The notes under the pieces are model-generated. The model searched no databases, was not told the DNA's origin, and saw nothing but the letters and a program-made list of their open reading frames with translations. From the NCBI GenBank assembly GCA_947489605.1, contig CANLEG010000005.1, positions 1 through 42,059 of the forward strand: a stretch of 42,059 nt of DNA. The letters are read 5' to 3'. The number at the start of each line of letters is the position of its first letter. Position 1 is the first letter of the stretch. The stretch comes from Actinomycetota bacterium. GTDB lineage: Bacteria; Actinomycetota; Actinomycetes; Nanopelagicales; Nanopelagicaceae. A program made the translations under genes and the position numbers. Below are positions 32,869 to 40,524 of this stretch, piece by piece.

Positions 32869-33456
32869 TTAATTAATCAGCGCTCGAAGTCCAGCAATTG
32901 CATATTTTTGGGCATAAGCGATTTCGGGCGCTGCTTCATTTCCAGATTCGATACGAACCGACGCAACATCGATAGTTGCTTGAACATGGGCGAGTCCCAA
33001 TTTCACATCAGGTAAACCGATTTCGCTTAGCGGTTTAATTATTGTTCCCATTAAATCTTTGTGTCCCTGAGCGATATCTGATTTTCGGTAATTAGGTGTT
33101 GTGACAGTATTTAGGCTCTTAACAAGTAAATGCCGACCATCAACCACATACTGCAGAGCTTCTTCAATCCATAAACTTATGTATTCAAAAGGATCTTGAA
33201 CGTTATCTACCGCTTTTAGTAATCGCTTGTTGTAGTAAGCCATCTCTTCCATGACTAGATCGGCGATTAAATCTGCAGAAGAAGCGAAGTATTCATAGAT
33301 TGAAGAACGCGCAAGACCAGCTCGCTTTGCAACAGCGGATACTGTCACAGAATCTACGCCGCCCTCCATCGCCAAACTTAATGCGGCATCCATCAACTGA
33401 CGTTGGCGCATCGCACGTTGCTCACGAATTGTGGCTTCTTGAATCTTTGGAGACAT
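32869..33456 (-). CDS. TetR-family transcriptional regulator
   Basis: A 195-residue protein. The N-terminal helix-turn-helix is AAVAKRAG-like: MDAALSLAMEGGVDSVTVSAVAKRAG followed by LARSSIYEYFASSADLI (about residues 20-65). The variable C-terminal half would bind the ligand. It lies nine bases downstream of the SDR gene in the same direction, yet has its own -10 overlapping the SDR stop codon, so it may be expressed alone. It may regulate the SDR gene or itself. Confidence 0.9.
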   Translation of the reverse strand: MSPKIQEATIREQRAMRQRQLMDAALSLAMEGGVDSVTVSAVAKRAGLARSSIYEYFASSADLIADLVMEEMAYYNKRLLKAVDNVQDPFEYISLWIEEALQYVVDGRHLLVKSLNTVTTPNYRKSDIAQGHKDLMGTIIKPLSEIGLPDVKLGLAHVQATIDVASVRIESGNEAAPEIAYAQKYAIAGLRALIN

Positions 33457-33462
33457 GGCTTA

Positions 33463-33468
33463 ACCCTA
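33463..33468 (-). promoter_or_regulatory. Putative leaderless -10 element of the TetR gene
   Basis: On the minus strand TAGGGT, six bases (TAAGCC), then the ATG at 33456. The first three bases are the TAG stop codon of the SDR gene. Confidence 0.5.
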
Positions 33469-34233
33469 CTTCAGTAAGAGGCCTGGGTTCACTCCGAGTC
33501 CCATTGACGCATCTAGAACTGCGCCATGCAAAACTTTTCCGGCATCAGTTGTTAGGAAATAACCGAGTTCAGCAATTTCTCGGGGATTTATCAAACGCAA
33601 TTTTGGAAGTGATGCAATAACTTTCTTCTGATCTTCGTCATTCAAATGATTAAGTGTGCTTGCTTGGAACATCGGCGTATCGGTTGCTCCCGGACAAATT
33701 GTGAAAACATCGACACCAGTTTGCGCCAAATCGGCACCGAGGGTTCTTCCTAGGAATGCAATTGCAGCTTTGCTCATGCCATCGGCATAGTTGAATCCTG
33801 GGAATTGTGTGACGCCGCCCCCAACTGAGGAGAGCAGAATTATCTTCCCAGATCCACGTTCCAGCATTTTTGGAAGCAGGAGATTATTTAGCCAAAGCGT
33901 TCCAATTGCATTAACTTTTATTAGCGCTTCAGCCTGGCCTTGGGGAGTATTAGAAACTTTCTCAACCGTCTTTGATCCAAGTCCCGCGTTATGAATAACT
34001 ACATCTGGAACAGATGGGAGAGCGGAAGCAAGTGTCTCGACTGATGCGTAGTCCGCAAGATCTAATTTAAAGCCGGTTACCGGGGTTTGCGGAAACGCCT
34101 TAGAAACTTCAATCGGTTTCTCAGTATCGCTGAAATATGTGAACCAAACTTCGAATCCATTATTGGCAAATACATCGACAAATTCGCGCCCGATGCCGCT
34201 GGTGCCTCCGGTTATCAATACTTTCTTAGACAT
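33466..34233 (-). CDS. Short-chain dehydrogenase/reductase with altered YxxxK motif
   Basis: A 255-residue Rossmann protein. NAD(P) motif VLITGGTSGIGREF, NHNAG-like VIHNAGLGS, active serine region LLSSVGGG and the CPGATDTPMF segment are normal. The catalytic tyrosine-lysine pair reads NYADGMSKAA: Lys is in its usual place, but the residue four before it is Asp, with Tyr two positions further back. The ATG at 34233 (MSKKVLITGG) is chosen over the longer frame because GGAGG lies five bases upstream and the tRNA-Val gene is behind it. The substrate is unknown. Confidence 0.85.
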   Translation of the reverse strand: MSKKVLITGGTSGIGREFVDVFANNGFEVWFTYFSDTEKPIEVSKAFPQTPVTGFKLDLADYASVETLASALPSVPDVVIHNAGLGSKTVEKVSNTPQGQAEALIKVNAIGTLWLNNLLLPKMLERGSGKIILLSSVGGGVTQFPGFNYADGMSKAAIAFLGRTLGADLAQTGVDVFTICPGATDTPMFQASTLNHLNDEDQKKVIASLPKLRLINPREIAELGYFLTTDAGKVLHGAVLDASMGLGVNPGLLLK

Positions 34234-34272
34234 TAAAGCCTCCGGCTTATTTGGTAAGAAGTTCGAACTTTC

Positions 34273-34347
34273 TGGTGGACCGTACTGGGATCGAACCAGT
34301 GACCCCCACAATGTCAATGTGGTGCTCTACCGCTGAGCCAACGATCC
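34273..34347 (-). tRNA. tRNA-Val (GAC)
   Basis: Cloverleaf on the minus strand: acceptor GGATCGT/ACGGTCC, D-arm GCTC/GAGC, anticodon stem CCACA/TGTGG with loop TTGACAT (anticodon GAC), T-arm ACTGG-TTCGATC-CCAGT. The 3' CCA is encoded (34273-34275). It lies between the cupin and SDR genes. Confidence 0.95.
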
Positions 34348-34388
34348 TTAAGAAACCTTAAGATGCGGAATATTACCCAATTTCTATT

Positions 34389-34739
34389 TCATGCGCGACC
34401 GAAATCATCTTCTAAACGTTCAATATCGTCCTCGCCAAAGTAAGAACCTGTTTGAACCTCAATAAAAATGATTTCTTTGTCGCCCGTATTTGCCAAGCGG
34501 TGCAAAACTCCGATTGCGAATTCGACGGTATCGCCAGCTTTCACCTGAGATATTGCGCCATCAATTGTTATTTCACCAGTTCCTTGAACTATGAACCAAT
34601 GTTCGGCGCGATGTTTATGGCGTTGATAGGAAAGTCTGGTTCCTGGTTTCATCCAGATGCATTTCACTTTATGTGTTGAAGATTCCTGAAGAACTTCATA
34701 GCGACCCCAAGGTCGTTCTGACTTTTCTAATCCACTCAT
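34389..34739 (-). CDS. Mannose-6-phosphate isomerase type II C-terminal-like cupin
   Basis: A 116-residue single-domain cupin. ERPWGRYEVL, KPGTRLSYQRHKHRAEHWFIVQG and GDTVEFAIGVLHRLANTG give the two cupin motifs with metal ligands (HKHRAEHW and the later His). It matches the isomerase part of bifunctional ManC/AlgA without the nucleotidyltransferase domain. A role in mannose-6-phosphate/GDP-mannose supply would suit the mannoside genes at the right end, but phosphomannose isomerase activity is not proven. The tRNA-Val gene follows 41 bases downstream. Confidence 0.85.
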   Translation of the reverse strand: MSGLEKSERPWGRYEVLQESSTHKVKCIWMKPGTRLSYQRHKHRAEHWFIVQGTGEITIDGAISQVKAGDTVEFAIGVLHRLANTGDKEIIFIEVQTGSYFGEDDIERLEDDFGRA

Positions 34740-34793
34740 CAGATTCCTAACTAATTCCCTTTTTCAATTGAGGTTAATTCAGTGAGGTAATTA

Positions 34794-34867
34794 TGGAGGT
34801 CGGAACGGGATTTGAACCCGTGTAGCAGGATTTGCAGTCCTGAGCCTCGCCTCTCGGCCATCCGACC
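34794..34867 (-). tRNA. tRNA-Cys (GCA)
   Basis: Minus strand: acceptor GGTCGGA/TCCGACC, discriminator T (normal for tRNA-Cys), anticodon stem CAGGA/TCCTG with loop CTGCAAA (anticodon GCA), and T-arm with loop TTCAAAT. The 3' CCA is encoded (34794-34796). Confidence 0.95.
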
Positions 34868-34926
34868 ATCTTTTCCTGCGCTTGCTTCACATAACTTTCA
34901 AAACTTGCACAAGATCTGTGCACCAG

Positions 34927-34999
34927 AGCGGACGACCGGGTTCGAACCGGCGACCTGAACCTTGGCAAGGTTCCGCGCTACCAACTGCGCTACGTCCGC
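34927..34999 (-). tRNA. tRNA-Gly (GCC)
   Basis: Minus strand: acceptor GCGGACG/CGTCCGC, D-arm GCGC/GCGC, anticodon stem GAACC/GGTTC with loop TTGGCAA (anticodon GCC), T-arm GCCGG/CCGGT-like with loop TTCGAAC. After discriminator T the next bases are CTG, so CCA is not encoded, unlike its two tRNA neighbours. It is 59 bases upstream of tRNA-Cys and probably co-transcribed. Confidence 0.95.
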
Positions 35000-35038
35000 A
35001 TTTCTTTTCTTCAACATTTCTGCAGAATCAAGAGGGCA

Positions 35039-35068
35039 AATCTAGCGCACCAAACGGGCAAGCGCCAA
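35039..35068 (-). promoter_or_regulatory. Putative promoter of the tRNA-Gly/tRNA-Cys unit
   Basis: On the minus strand TTGGCG (35068-35063), 18 bases, TAGATT (35044-35039). Transcription would begin about 30 bases before tRNA-Gly. The other bases of this 107-base gap hold only the pabBC promoter on the plus strand. Confidence 0.5.
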
Positions 35069-35094
35069 AGCGTGATGATTGGGTTCGGGTCATC

Positions 35095-35100
35095 TAGCGT
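35095..35100 (+). promoter_or_regulatory. Putative leaderless -10 element of the pabB-pabC fusion
   Basis: TAGCGT, six bases (TAGGTC), then the ATG at 35107. Confidence 0.5.
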
Positions 35101-35106
35101 TAGGTC

Positions 35107-36807
35107 ATGGATATTAGCCAGCCTTTCTTCTGGATGAATGGGGTTCTGGCTACCGATTTAATCGAAATTAGCAGTGATTCGGATTCTATAAATGATGGTG
35201 GCTTCTGGGCGGTATCAACAACGTTTGAAGGTCGATACATCTTCGCAAAATTTGCAACAGTTATTCGAGGCGCAACATTTCCAGAGACCGGGGAGTGGGC
35301 TGGCTTAACTCAGGTTTGGGAAAGTTCGATGCAACAACAAGATTTTGAAGATTATGTTGTTGAGATTCAGAATCAGATCGAACTCGGAAATGTTTACCAA
35401 GTAAATGCCTGCCGAATTCTTTCTACAAAGATTTCAAAAGAACGATCACTTGCACCGCTCTTCGCGAAAATTCTTGCCAAGAACCCAGCACCTTTTGCAT
35501 CATTTCTAAAGCTGCCAGAGATTGAAATCGCCTCTGCTTCGCCCGAACTTTTTGTATCTCGAAATGGCGCACAGATTAAGACCAGCCCAATAAAAGGAAC
35601 TCGAAAATTGTCAGAAACCGGACCAGAGTTCTCTTCAAAAGACAGAGCCGAGAACGTCATGATTGTTGATTTGATGCGAAACGATTTTGGTCGGATATGT
35701 AAAGCAGGCACCGTAAAAGTGTCACAACTTTTTAGAAGTGAATTGCATCCGGGCTTGGAACATTTAGTTTCGGACGTTGTCGGAGAAGTGCGAGATGAAA
35801 TCATTTGGTCAGAAATATTTAGCGGAAATTTGCCTCCGGGTTCGGTAAGCGGCGCACCGAAAGAATCGGCTTTGCGAATCATTGCCGAGAACGAAGTTAA
35901 TGATCGAGGTCCTTATTGCGGGGCCCTGGGTTGGGTTGAAGGCGATACCGCAAATTTAAGCGTTGCAATAAGAATTTTTTGGCGAACTGGTGAAATCCTA
36001 AAATTTGGAACTGGTGCAGGAATAACTTGGTCGAGTGATCCAACGATGGAGTGGGAAGAGACTGAACTTAAAGCGGCGAAGCTTCTTGCTATTGCAGGTG
36101 GTTTTCGTAGTGATCGTTGGCCTTTTGGCAGTGGGTTATTCGAAACGATTCGCGTGGAAAACGGCGCTCCGCAGTTAATGAAAGAGCATTTAAGTCGTGT
36201 TCGAAAGAGTGCAGGTGAATTAGGACTGCGGATTCCGAGCGATTCGGAAATTTACGAAACTATAGGTTCGCTAGATCAAATCGAACTCGGAAGGTTGCGA
36301 CTGACCTTTGGCGAGACATTTCAATATTCAATCGATCCTTATGTTGATGCAACGCACGCAGCGCGAGTAGGTATTCGCAATCTTGAAATAAATCCAGAGG
36401 CAAAGCTGCATAAGTCTTTTCCTTACACCTCAAATTTGAAGTTGTTGACTGAGGCAAGGGTCGATAATTTTGATGAGATAGTGATTGTTAATCAAGACGG
36501 CAAGGTTTGTGAAGGTGCGGTCTCCAATTTCGTATTCCGCATTGACGGGCTCTGGGTTACGCCAAATCTTGGATCGGGAGTTCTTCCAGGAATCATTAGA
36601 GGATTAATCATTTCGGCTGGGCTAGCCATTGAAGCAGAAATAGACACCGAAGAACTAGGCAGGGCTTCTCATGCATTCGCACTTTCGGCACTTCGAATTG
36701 CGCAACCAATAAATGAAATAGCGGGACGTAAATTGCAAGAAGATGAAATAAGTAAGCAATGGAGCGATAAATTGCGTGAAATTCTGCATGCGCATTCGGT
36801 AGGCTAA
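35107..36807 (+). CDS. Aminodeoxychorismate synthase component I fused to aminodeoxychorismate lyase (PabB-PabC)
   Basis: A 566-residue fusion making 4-aminobenzoate for folate. Residues about 75-330 are the chorismate-binding domain: [62 protein letters not shown] and a GTGAGITW end. From about 340 the PLP class IV lyase begins ([27 protein letters not shown]). Its Schiff-base lysine is likely the one in LHKSFP, and the cofactor region is [11 protein letters not shown]...GVLPGIIRG. The N-terminal PabB subdomain is only about 75 residues, much shorter than in E. coli. No linker of note joins the halves. A separate PabA glutaminase would be needed. Confidence 0.9.
   Translation: MDISQPFFWMNGVLATDLIEISSDSDSINDGGFWAVSTTFEGRYIFAKFATVIRGATFPETGEWAGLTQVWESSMQQQDFEDYVVEIQNQIELGNVYQVNACRILSTKISKERSLAPLFAKILAKNPAPFASFLKLPEIEIASASPELFVSRNGAQIKTSPIKGTRKLSETGPEFSSKDRAENVMIVDLMRNDFGRICKAGTVKVSQLFRSELHPGLEHLVSDVVGEVRDEIIWSEIFSGNLPPGSVSGAPKESALRIIAENEVNDRGPYCGALGWVEGDTANLSVAIRIFWRTGEILKFGTGAGITWSSDPTMEWEETELKAAKLLAIAGGFRSDRWPFGSGLFETIRVENGAPQLMKEHLSRVRKSAGELGLRIPSDSEIYETIGSLDQIELGRLRLTFGETFQYSIDPYVDATHAARVGIRNLEINPEAKLHKSFPYTSNLKLLTEARVDNFDEIVIVNQDGKVCEGAVSNFVFRIDGLWVTPNLGSGVLPGIIRGLIISAGLAIEAEIDTEELGRASHAFALSALRIAQPINEIAGRKLQEDEISKQWSDKLREILHAHSVG
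36800..36805 (+). promoter_or_regulatory. Putative leaderless -10 element of thrS
   Basis: TAGGCT, six bases (AAGGAC), then the ATG at 36812. It covers the last codons of pabBC; its final T is the first base of the pabBC stop. AAGGA could also act as a Shine-Dalgarno sequence. Confidence 0.4.
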
Positions 36808-36811
36808 GGAC

Positions 36812-38806
36812 ATGGCCGATATTTCAATCTCGATTGATGGTAAATCGCAATCTATTGACTCCGAACTTCGTCCGACTCAGATTTTTTCAGAGAATTCCGA
36901 AATTGTTGTCTGCAAAATAAATGGCGAATTAAAAGATCTCTGGACCGAACTTAAAGCGGGCGATATGCTCGAAGGAATTTCAATCGAATCACCTGAAGGA
37001 CTGGCAGTTCTGCGGCACTCGACTGCACACGTTCTGGCGCAAGCTGTTCAAGAAGTATTTGCAGATACAAAACTAGGAATCGGACCACCGATTACCGATG
37101 GTTTTTATTACGACTTCGACCCGCAAAAGCCTTTCAATCCAGATGATTTGGAAAAACTTGAATCTGCGATGCGCAAGATTATTAAGGCCGGTCAAAGATT
37201 TCGCAGACGCGTTGTTACAGATAAAGAGGCGCTAGCCGAATTAGCGCACGAACCTTATAAGTGTGAATTAATCGGACTTAAATCAAGCAACGCCGATGAT
37301 GAATCCAGTGTTGAAGTTGGAGCCGGTGAACTAACTATTTATGACAATTTAGGTCGCGATGGTCAACCAGCATGGAGTGATCTTTGTCGCGGGCCACACC
37401 TGCCTTCAACAAAACACATTCCTGCATTCAAATTAATGCGAACAGCAGCAGCGTACTGGCGTGGTTCTGAGAAGAACCCGATGTTGCAACGAATTTATGG
37501 AACTGCTTGGCCATCGCAGGAAAAACTAGATGGTTATTTACATTTATTGGAAGAGGCAGAAAAGCGAGATCATCGCCGACTCGGAACGGAATTAGATTTA
37601 TTCTCATTCCCAGAAGAAATCGGATCTGGATTAGCAGTGTTCCATCCCAAGGGCGGAATTATTCGTCGTGCGATGGAAGATTATTCGCGCAAGCGCCATG
37701 AAGAAGAAGATTATCAATTTGTGTATTCACCGCATTTAACAAAGGCGGCGCTATTTGAAACTTCCGGACATTTGCAATGGTATTCCGAAGGCATGTATCC
37801 GCCTATGGTCATGGATGAAGAGCTACATGCAGATGGCACCATAAAGCGCGCGGGGCAGAAGTACTACATGAAGCCGATGAACTGCCCGTTCCACAACCTG
37901 ATTTATAAATCTTCATCGCGGTCTTATCGTGAATTGCCACTACGTCTCTTTGAATTTGGAACTGTTTATCGATATGAAAAATCTGGCGTAATTCATGGGC
38001 TAACAAGAGCCCGTGGTTTCACGCAAGATGACGCTCATATTTATTGCACTAAAGATCAGATGTTGGGAGAACTAGATAGCCTCTTAACTTTCGTTTTGAA
38101 TCTCCTGCGCGATTATGGACTTGAAGATTTTTATCTTGAACTCTCAACTCGCAATCCCGAGAAGTCGGTTGGCGCAGATGCAGATTGGGAAGCTGCGACA
38201 GAAGCACTTCGTGTTGCTGCGACAAAACAGAATTTAGAACTTGTACTAGATCCCGAAGGCGCTGCGTTTTATGGACCAAAGATTTCAGTGCAAGCGAAAG
38301 ATGCAATTGGACGCACGTGGCAGATGTCTACGATTCAAGTTGATTTCCAACTTCCGCAACGTTTTGATTTGGAATACCAAGCATCTGATGGTTCAAGACA
38401 ACAACCTGTAATGATTCACCGCGCCTTGTTTGGTTCTATCGAAAGATTCTTTGGAGTTTTGACCGAACACTATGCAGGAGCATTCCCACCGTGGCTTGCA
38501 CCAGTTCAAGTTCGCGCAATTCCAGTAGCTGACACTTTCGTTCCTTATCTCGAAGGGGTTGTTGCGAAGATGCGTAAAGTAGGAATTCGCGTCGATATTG
38601 ATGCATCTGATGATCGAATGCAGAAGAAGGTTCGCTCTGCACAGCTGGAAAAAATTCCATTCATGATGATTGCGGGCGAGGAAGATCAAGCGGCTGGGGG
38701 AGTCTCCTTTAGATATCGCAACGGCGAACAGAAAAATGGAATTAGTATCGATGATGCGATTGCCGAAGTCCTAGCTGCTGTTGCAAATCGAATCCAAATT
38801 GATTAG
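36812..38806 (+). CDS. thrS: Threonyl-tRNA synthetase
   Basis: A 664-residue class II synthetase of normal length. It has an N-terminal TGS domain (about 1-65), an editing domain with [11 protein letters not shown], a catalytic core with motif 2 YRYEKSG and [14 protein letters not shown], zinc ligands in MNCPFH and the MIHRALFGS region, and a C-terminal anticodon-binding domain from about 560 ([13 protein letters not shown]). The ATG comes four bases after the pabBC stop. The following HIT gene begins ten bases later, as in other Actinobacteria. No T-box or leader is present. Confidence 0.98.
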   Translation: MADISISIDGKSQSIDSELRPTQIFSENSEIVVCKINGELKDLWTELKAGDMLEGISIESPEGLAVLRHSTAHVLAQAVQEVFADTKLGIGPPITDGFYYDFDPQKPFNPDDLEKLESAMRKIIKAGQRFRRRVVTDKEALAELAHEPYKCELIGLKSSNADDESSVEVGAGELTIYDNLGRDGQPAWSDLCRGPHLPSTKHIPAFKLMRTAAAYWRGSEKNPMLQRIYGTAWPSQEKLDGYLHLLEEAEKRDHRRLGTELDLFSFPEEIGSGLAVFHPKGGIIRRAMEDYSRKRHEEEDYQFVYSPHLTKAALFETSGHLQWYSEGMYPPMVMDEELHADGTIKRAGQKYYMKPMNCPFHNLIYKSSSRSYRELPLRLFEFGTVYRYEKSGVIHGLTRARGFTQDDAHIYCTKDQMLGELDSLLTFVLNLLRDYGLEDFYLELSTRNPEKSVGADADWEAATEALRVAATKQNLELVLDPEGAAFYGPKISVQAKDAIGRTWQMSTIQVDFQLPQRFDLEYQASDGSRQQPVMIHRALFGSIERFFGVLTEHYAGAFPPWLAPVQVRAIPVADTFVPYLEGVVAKMRKVGIRVDIDASDDRMQKKVRSAQLEKIPFMMIAGEEDQAAGGVSFRYRNGEQKNGISIDDAIAEVLAAVANRIQID

Positions 38807-38816
38807 TGGCGTAGGA

Positions 38817-39317
38817 ATGCCAGATCGTTGGCAACGTTTATGGGCACCGCACCGAATGTCCTATCTCGAAGGTGAAAATCGGCCACTTCCTGATAACTCG
38901 ATTGAATGCCCGTTCTGTCGAATAATTAATTTGAATGATGAAGAAGGGCTTATTGTTGCCAGAGGAAAAGAAGCCTATGTAGTAATGAATCTTTATCCTT
39001 ACAATGCCGGCCATCTATTAATCTGTTCTAATCGGCATGTTGGTGACTTAACTGAATTAACTATCAGTGAGCGAAATGAAATTTCTGAACTTTCGGCGCA
39101 CGCAATGAAAACTCTTCGCAAAGTTAGTGGCGCTAATGGATTTAACCTAGGCATGAATCAAGGCGCAGTTGCCGGAGCCGGAGTCGCAGACCACATTCAT
39201 CAACATGTAATTCCACGTTGGGCGGGAGATGCAAACTTTATGCCGCTAATCGGACAGACGAAAGTTCTGCCACAACTATTGCAGGAGACCCGCTCGCAAC
39301 TAGCTGCGGCTTGGTAA
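38817..39317 (+). CDS. HIT-family protein, Ap4A phosphorylase/hydrolase-like
   Basis: A 166-residue HIT protein with the nucleotide-binding histidine triad HIHQHVIPRW, upstream GHLLICSNRHVGDLTEL, and an N-terminal zinc-type CPFC. The mycobacterial homologue in the same position (Rv2613c) is an Ap4A phosphorylase. The ATG at 38817 (MPDRWQRLWAPHRMSYLEG) is used because homologues begin near this point; the frame is open to 38781, inside thrS. The 3' end overlaps the convergent EF-G-like gene by 18 bases. Confidence 0.9.
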   Translation: MPDRWQRLWAPHRMSYLEGENRPLPDNSIECPFCRIINLNDEEGLIVARGKEAYVVMNLYPYNAGHLLICSNRHVGDLTELTISERNEISELSAHAMKTLRKVSGANGFNLGMNQGAVAGAGVADHIHQHVIPRWAGDANFMPLIGQTKVLPQLLQETRSQLAAAW

Positions 39318-39899
39318 GTTATTTAACAAACTAGCAATTTCAAAACTCCCTAGTCCACTCTCCGGAATGAATGGAATTGCTGGAAAACTTAAACCATCTT
39401 GGAAACCAGATTCACCGAACTCTTCGATAGCTTCTAGATATTCCTTTCGGAATTCAAGTACAAGAACTTTATGCTCTGGGTCGCTATCGCGTTCAATCCG
39501 GCTGCCAGTTGAGTAGTCAGATAATTTCAAAGAACTAAGATTTATAAGCGCTATCGGATTTCCGTTGTCATCGTGCAGCACCAGATAGGGAGTTTGAACT
39601 GGATCTAGCATCCGACCTGCGATTGCACTCATGTCATCGAAGTCGGTTTCGCCATTAGTTAAGTCGGTAATCAAAATCAATGAAGGTATATAAAGTTCAC
39701 GAACTAAGTTCCAGATATCAATATCAGTAGAAGAAATTCCATCAATGGCGCTTACGATAAATATCGCCGCATCGGATGAATCGATAGTCGCAGGGGATTG
39801 CTGAGCAAGGCCAAAATATTCGGTGATTTCGCCACTCGATCTGCCGACTATAGAAACCTGCAATTTGGGCGTAATTGGTGGGAAGATTTGGGTGCTCAC
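39300..39899 (-). CDS. EF-G-like G-domain remnant without a GTP-binding P-loop
   Basis: About 199 residues. DAAIFIVSAIDGI, LILITDLTNGETDFDDM, LVLHDDNGNPIALINLSSL and especially DYSTGSRIERDSDPEH match, from memory, the G domain of the actinobacterial EF-G-like protein (EF-G2/FusA2 type), encoded between HIT and pgsA in Streptomyces. The P-loop position reads VGRSSGEIT (residues 18-26), lacking GKT, and the switch I and II regions with DTPG are deleted. Domains II-V are absent. It cannot bind GTP in the normal way and may be a relic or a repurposed scaffold. The GTG at 39899 or TTG at 39908 may be the start; the frame upstream is antisense to pgsA. Confidence 0.6.
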   Translation of the reverse strand: MSTQIFPPITPKLQVSIVGRSSGEITEYFGLAQQSPATIDSSDAAIFIVSAIDGISSTDIDIWNLVRELYIPSLILITDLTNGETDFDDMSAIAGRMLDPVQTPYLVLHDDNGNPIALINLSSLKLSDYSTGSRIERDSDPEHKVLVLEFRKEYLEAIEEFGESGFQDGLSFPAIPFIPESGLGSFEIASLLNNLPSRS

Positions 39900-39907
39900 A
39901 ACAACCA

Positions 39908-39917
39908 AGCCTACGAT
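39908..39917. promoter_or_regulatory. Overlapping divergent -10-like elements (EF-G-like and pgsA)
   Basis: On minus, TAGGCT (39913-39908) ends eight bases before the GTG at 39899. On plus, TACGAT (39912-39917) ends seven bases before the ATG at 39925. The two hexamers overlap, so the promoters would exclude each other. Confidence 0.3.
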
Positions 39918-39924
39918 GGGAAAG

Positions 39925-40521
39925 ATGTTACAAGAATCATTACGCGCCCCAGTTACTAGATTAATTACGCCCATCTGCCGTGGCCTAATAAAACTAGGCG
40001 TAAGTGCAAATATGGTGACCGCGATTGGCGCGCTATTTACAATTTTGGCAGCAATTTTTACGTTTCCGCGAGGGCAGTTCTTTCTTGGAACGATGTTAAT
40101 TATTGTCTTTGTTCTCTTTGATTTGTTAGATGGAACGATTGCGCGACTTTCAGAAAAGGGATCGAATGCCTGGGGTGCACTTTTAGATTCCACCCTAGAT
40201 CGCCTAACTGATGCCGTAATCCTTGGGTCAGTTCTCTGGTTCTGCATTGACACTAAAGATCCATTAGTTCCGTTAGTACTGCTATCGATTGTCTTCGGTT
40301 TTTTAATTTCATACATAAAGGCCCGGTCAGAATCCCTTGGTATTGAATGCAACGGGGGATTGGCGGAACGAAGCGAACGCATAATCATTGTGCTCACTAC
40401 TACCGGCTTTGCTGGACTAGGCGTTCCATATGTAATGGCGATTGGATTCTGGATTCTTGCAATCGTAAGTTTAGTAACAGTTCTGCAACGCCTAAAAATT
40501 GTTTATGTTGGTGCAAAATAA
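39925..40521 (+). CDS. pgsA: Phosphatidylinositol phosphate synthase (CDP-alcohol phosphatidyltransferase)
   Basis: About 198 residues with six membrane helices. The CDP-alcohol motif DLLDGTIARLSEKG...GALLDSTLDR supplies the four metal-binding aspartates. In Actinobacteria the enzyme at this locus joins CDP-diacylglycerol to inositol-phosphate for phosphatidylinositol. MLQESLRAPVTRLITP at 39925 is the family-like start; ATG 39916 with two more codons is possible. patA and pimA follow, which confirms the pathway. A plain phosphatidylglycerophosphate synthase is less likely. Confidence 0.9.
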   Translation: MLQESLRAPVTRLITPICRGLIKLGVSANMVTAIGALFTILAAIFTFPRGQFFLGTMLIIVFVLFDLLDGTIARLSEKGSNAWGALLDSTLDRLTDAVILGSVLWFCIDTKDPLVPLVLLSIVFGFLISYIKARSESLGIECNGGLAERSERIIIVLTTTGFAGLGVPYVMAIGFWILAIVSLVTVLQRLKIVYVGAK

Positions 40522-40524
40522 AAC

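Noticed and set aside
39900-40397. N-terminal 166 codons of the long minus-strand frame ending at 39300
   Set aside because: This part is antisense to pgsA and has no family resemblance; the EF-G-like similarity begins only after 39899.
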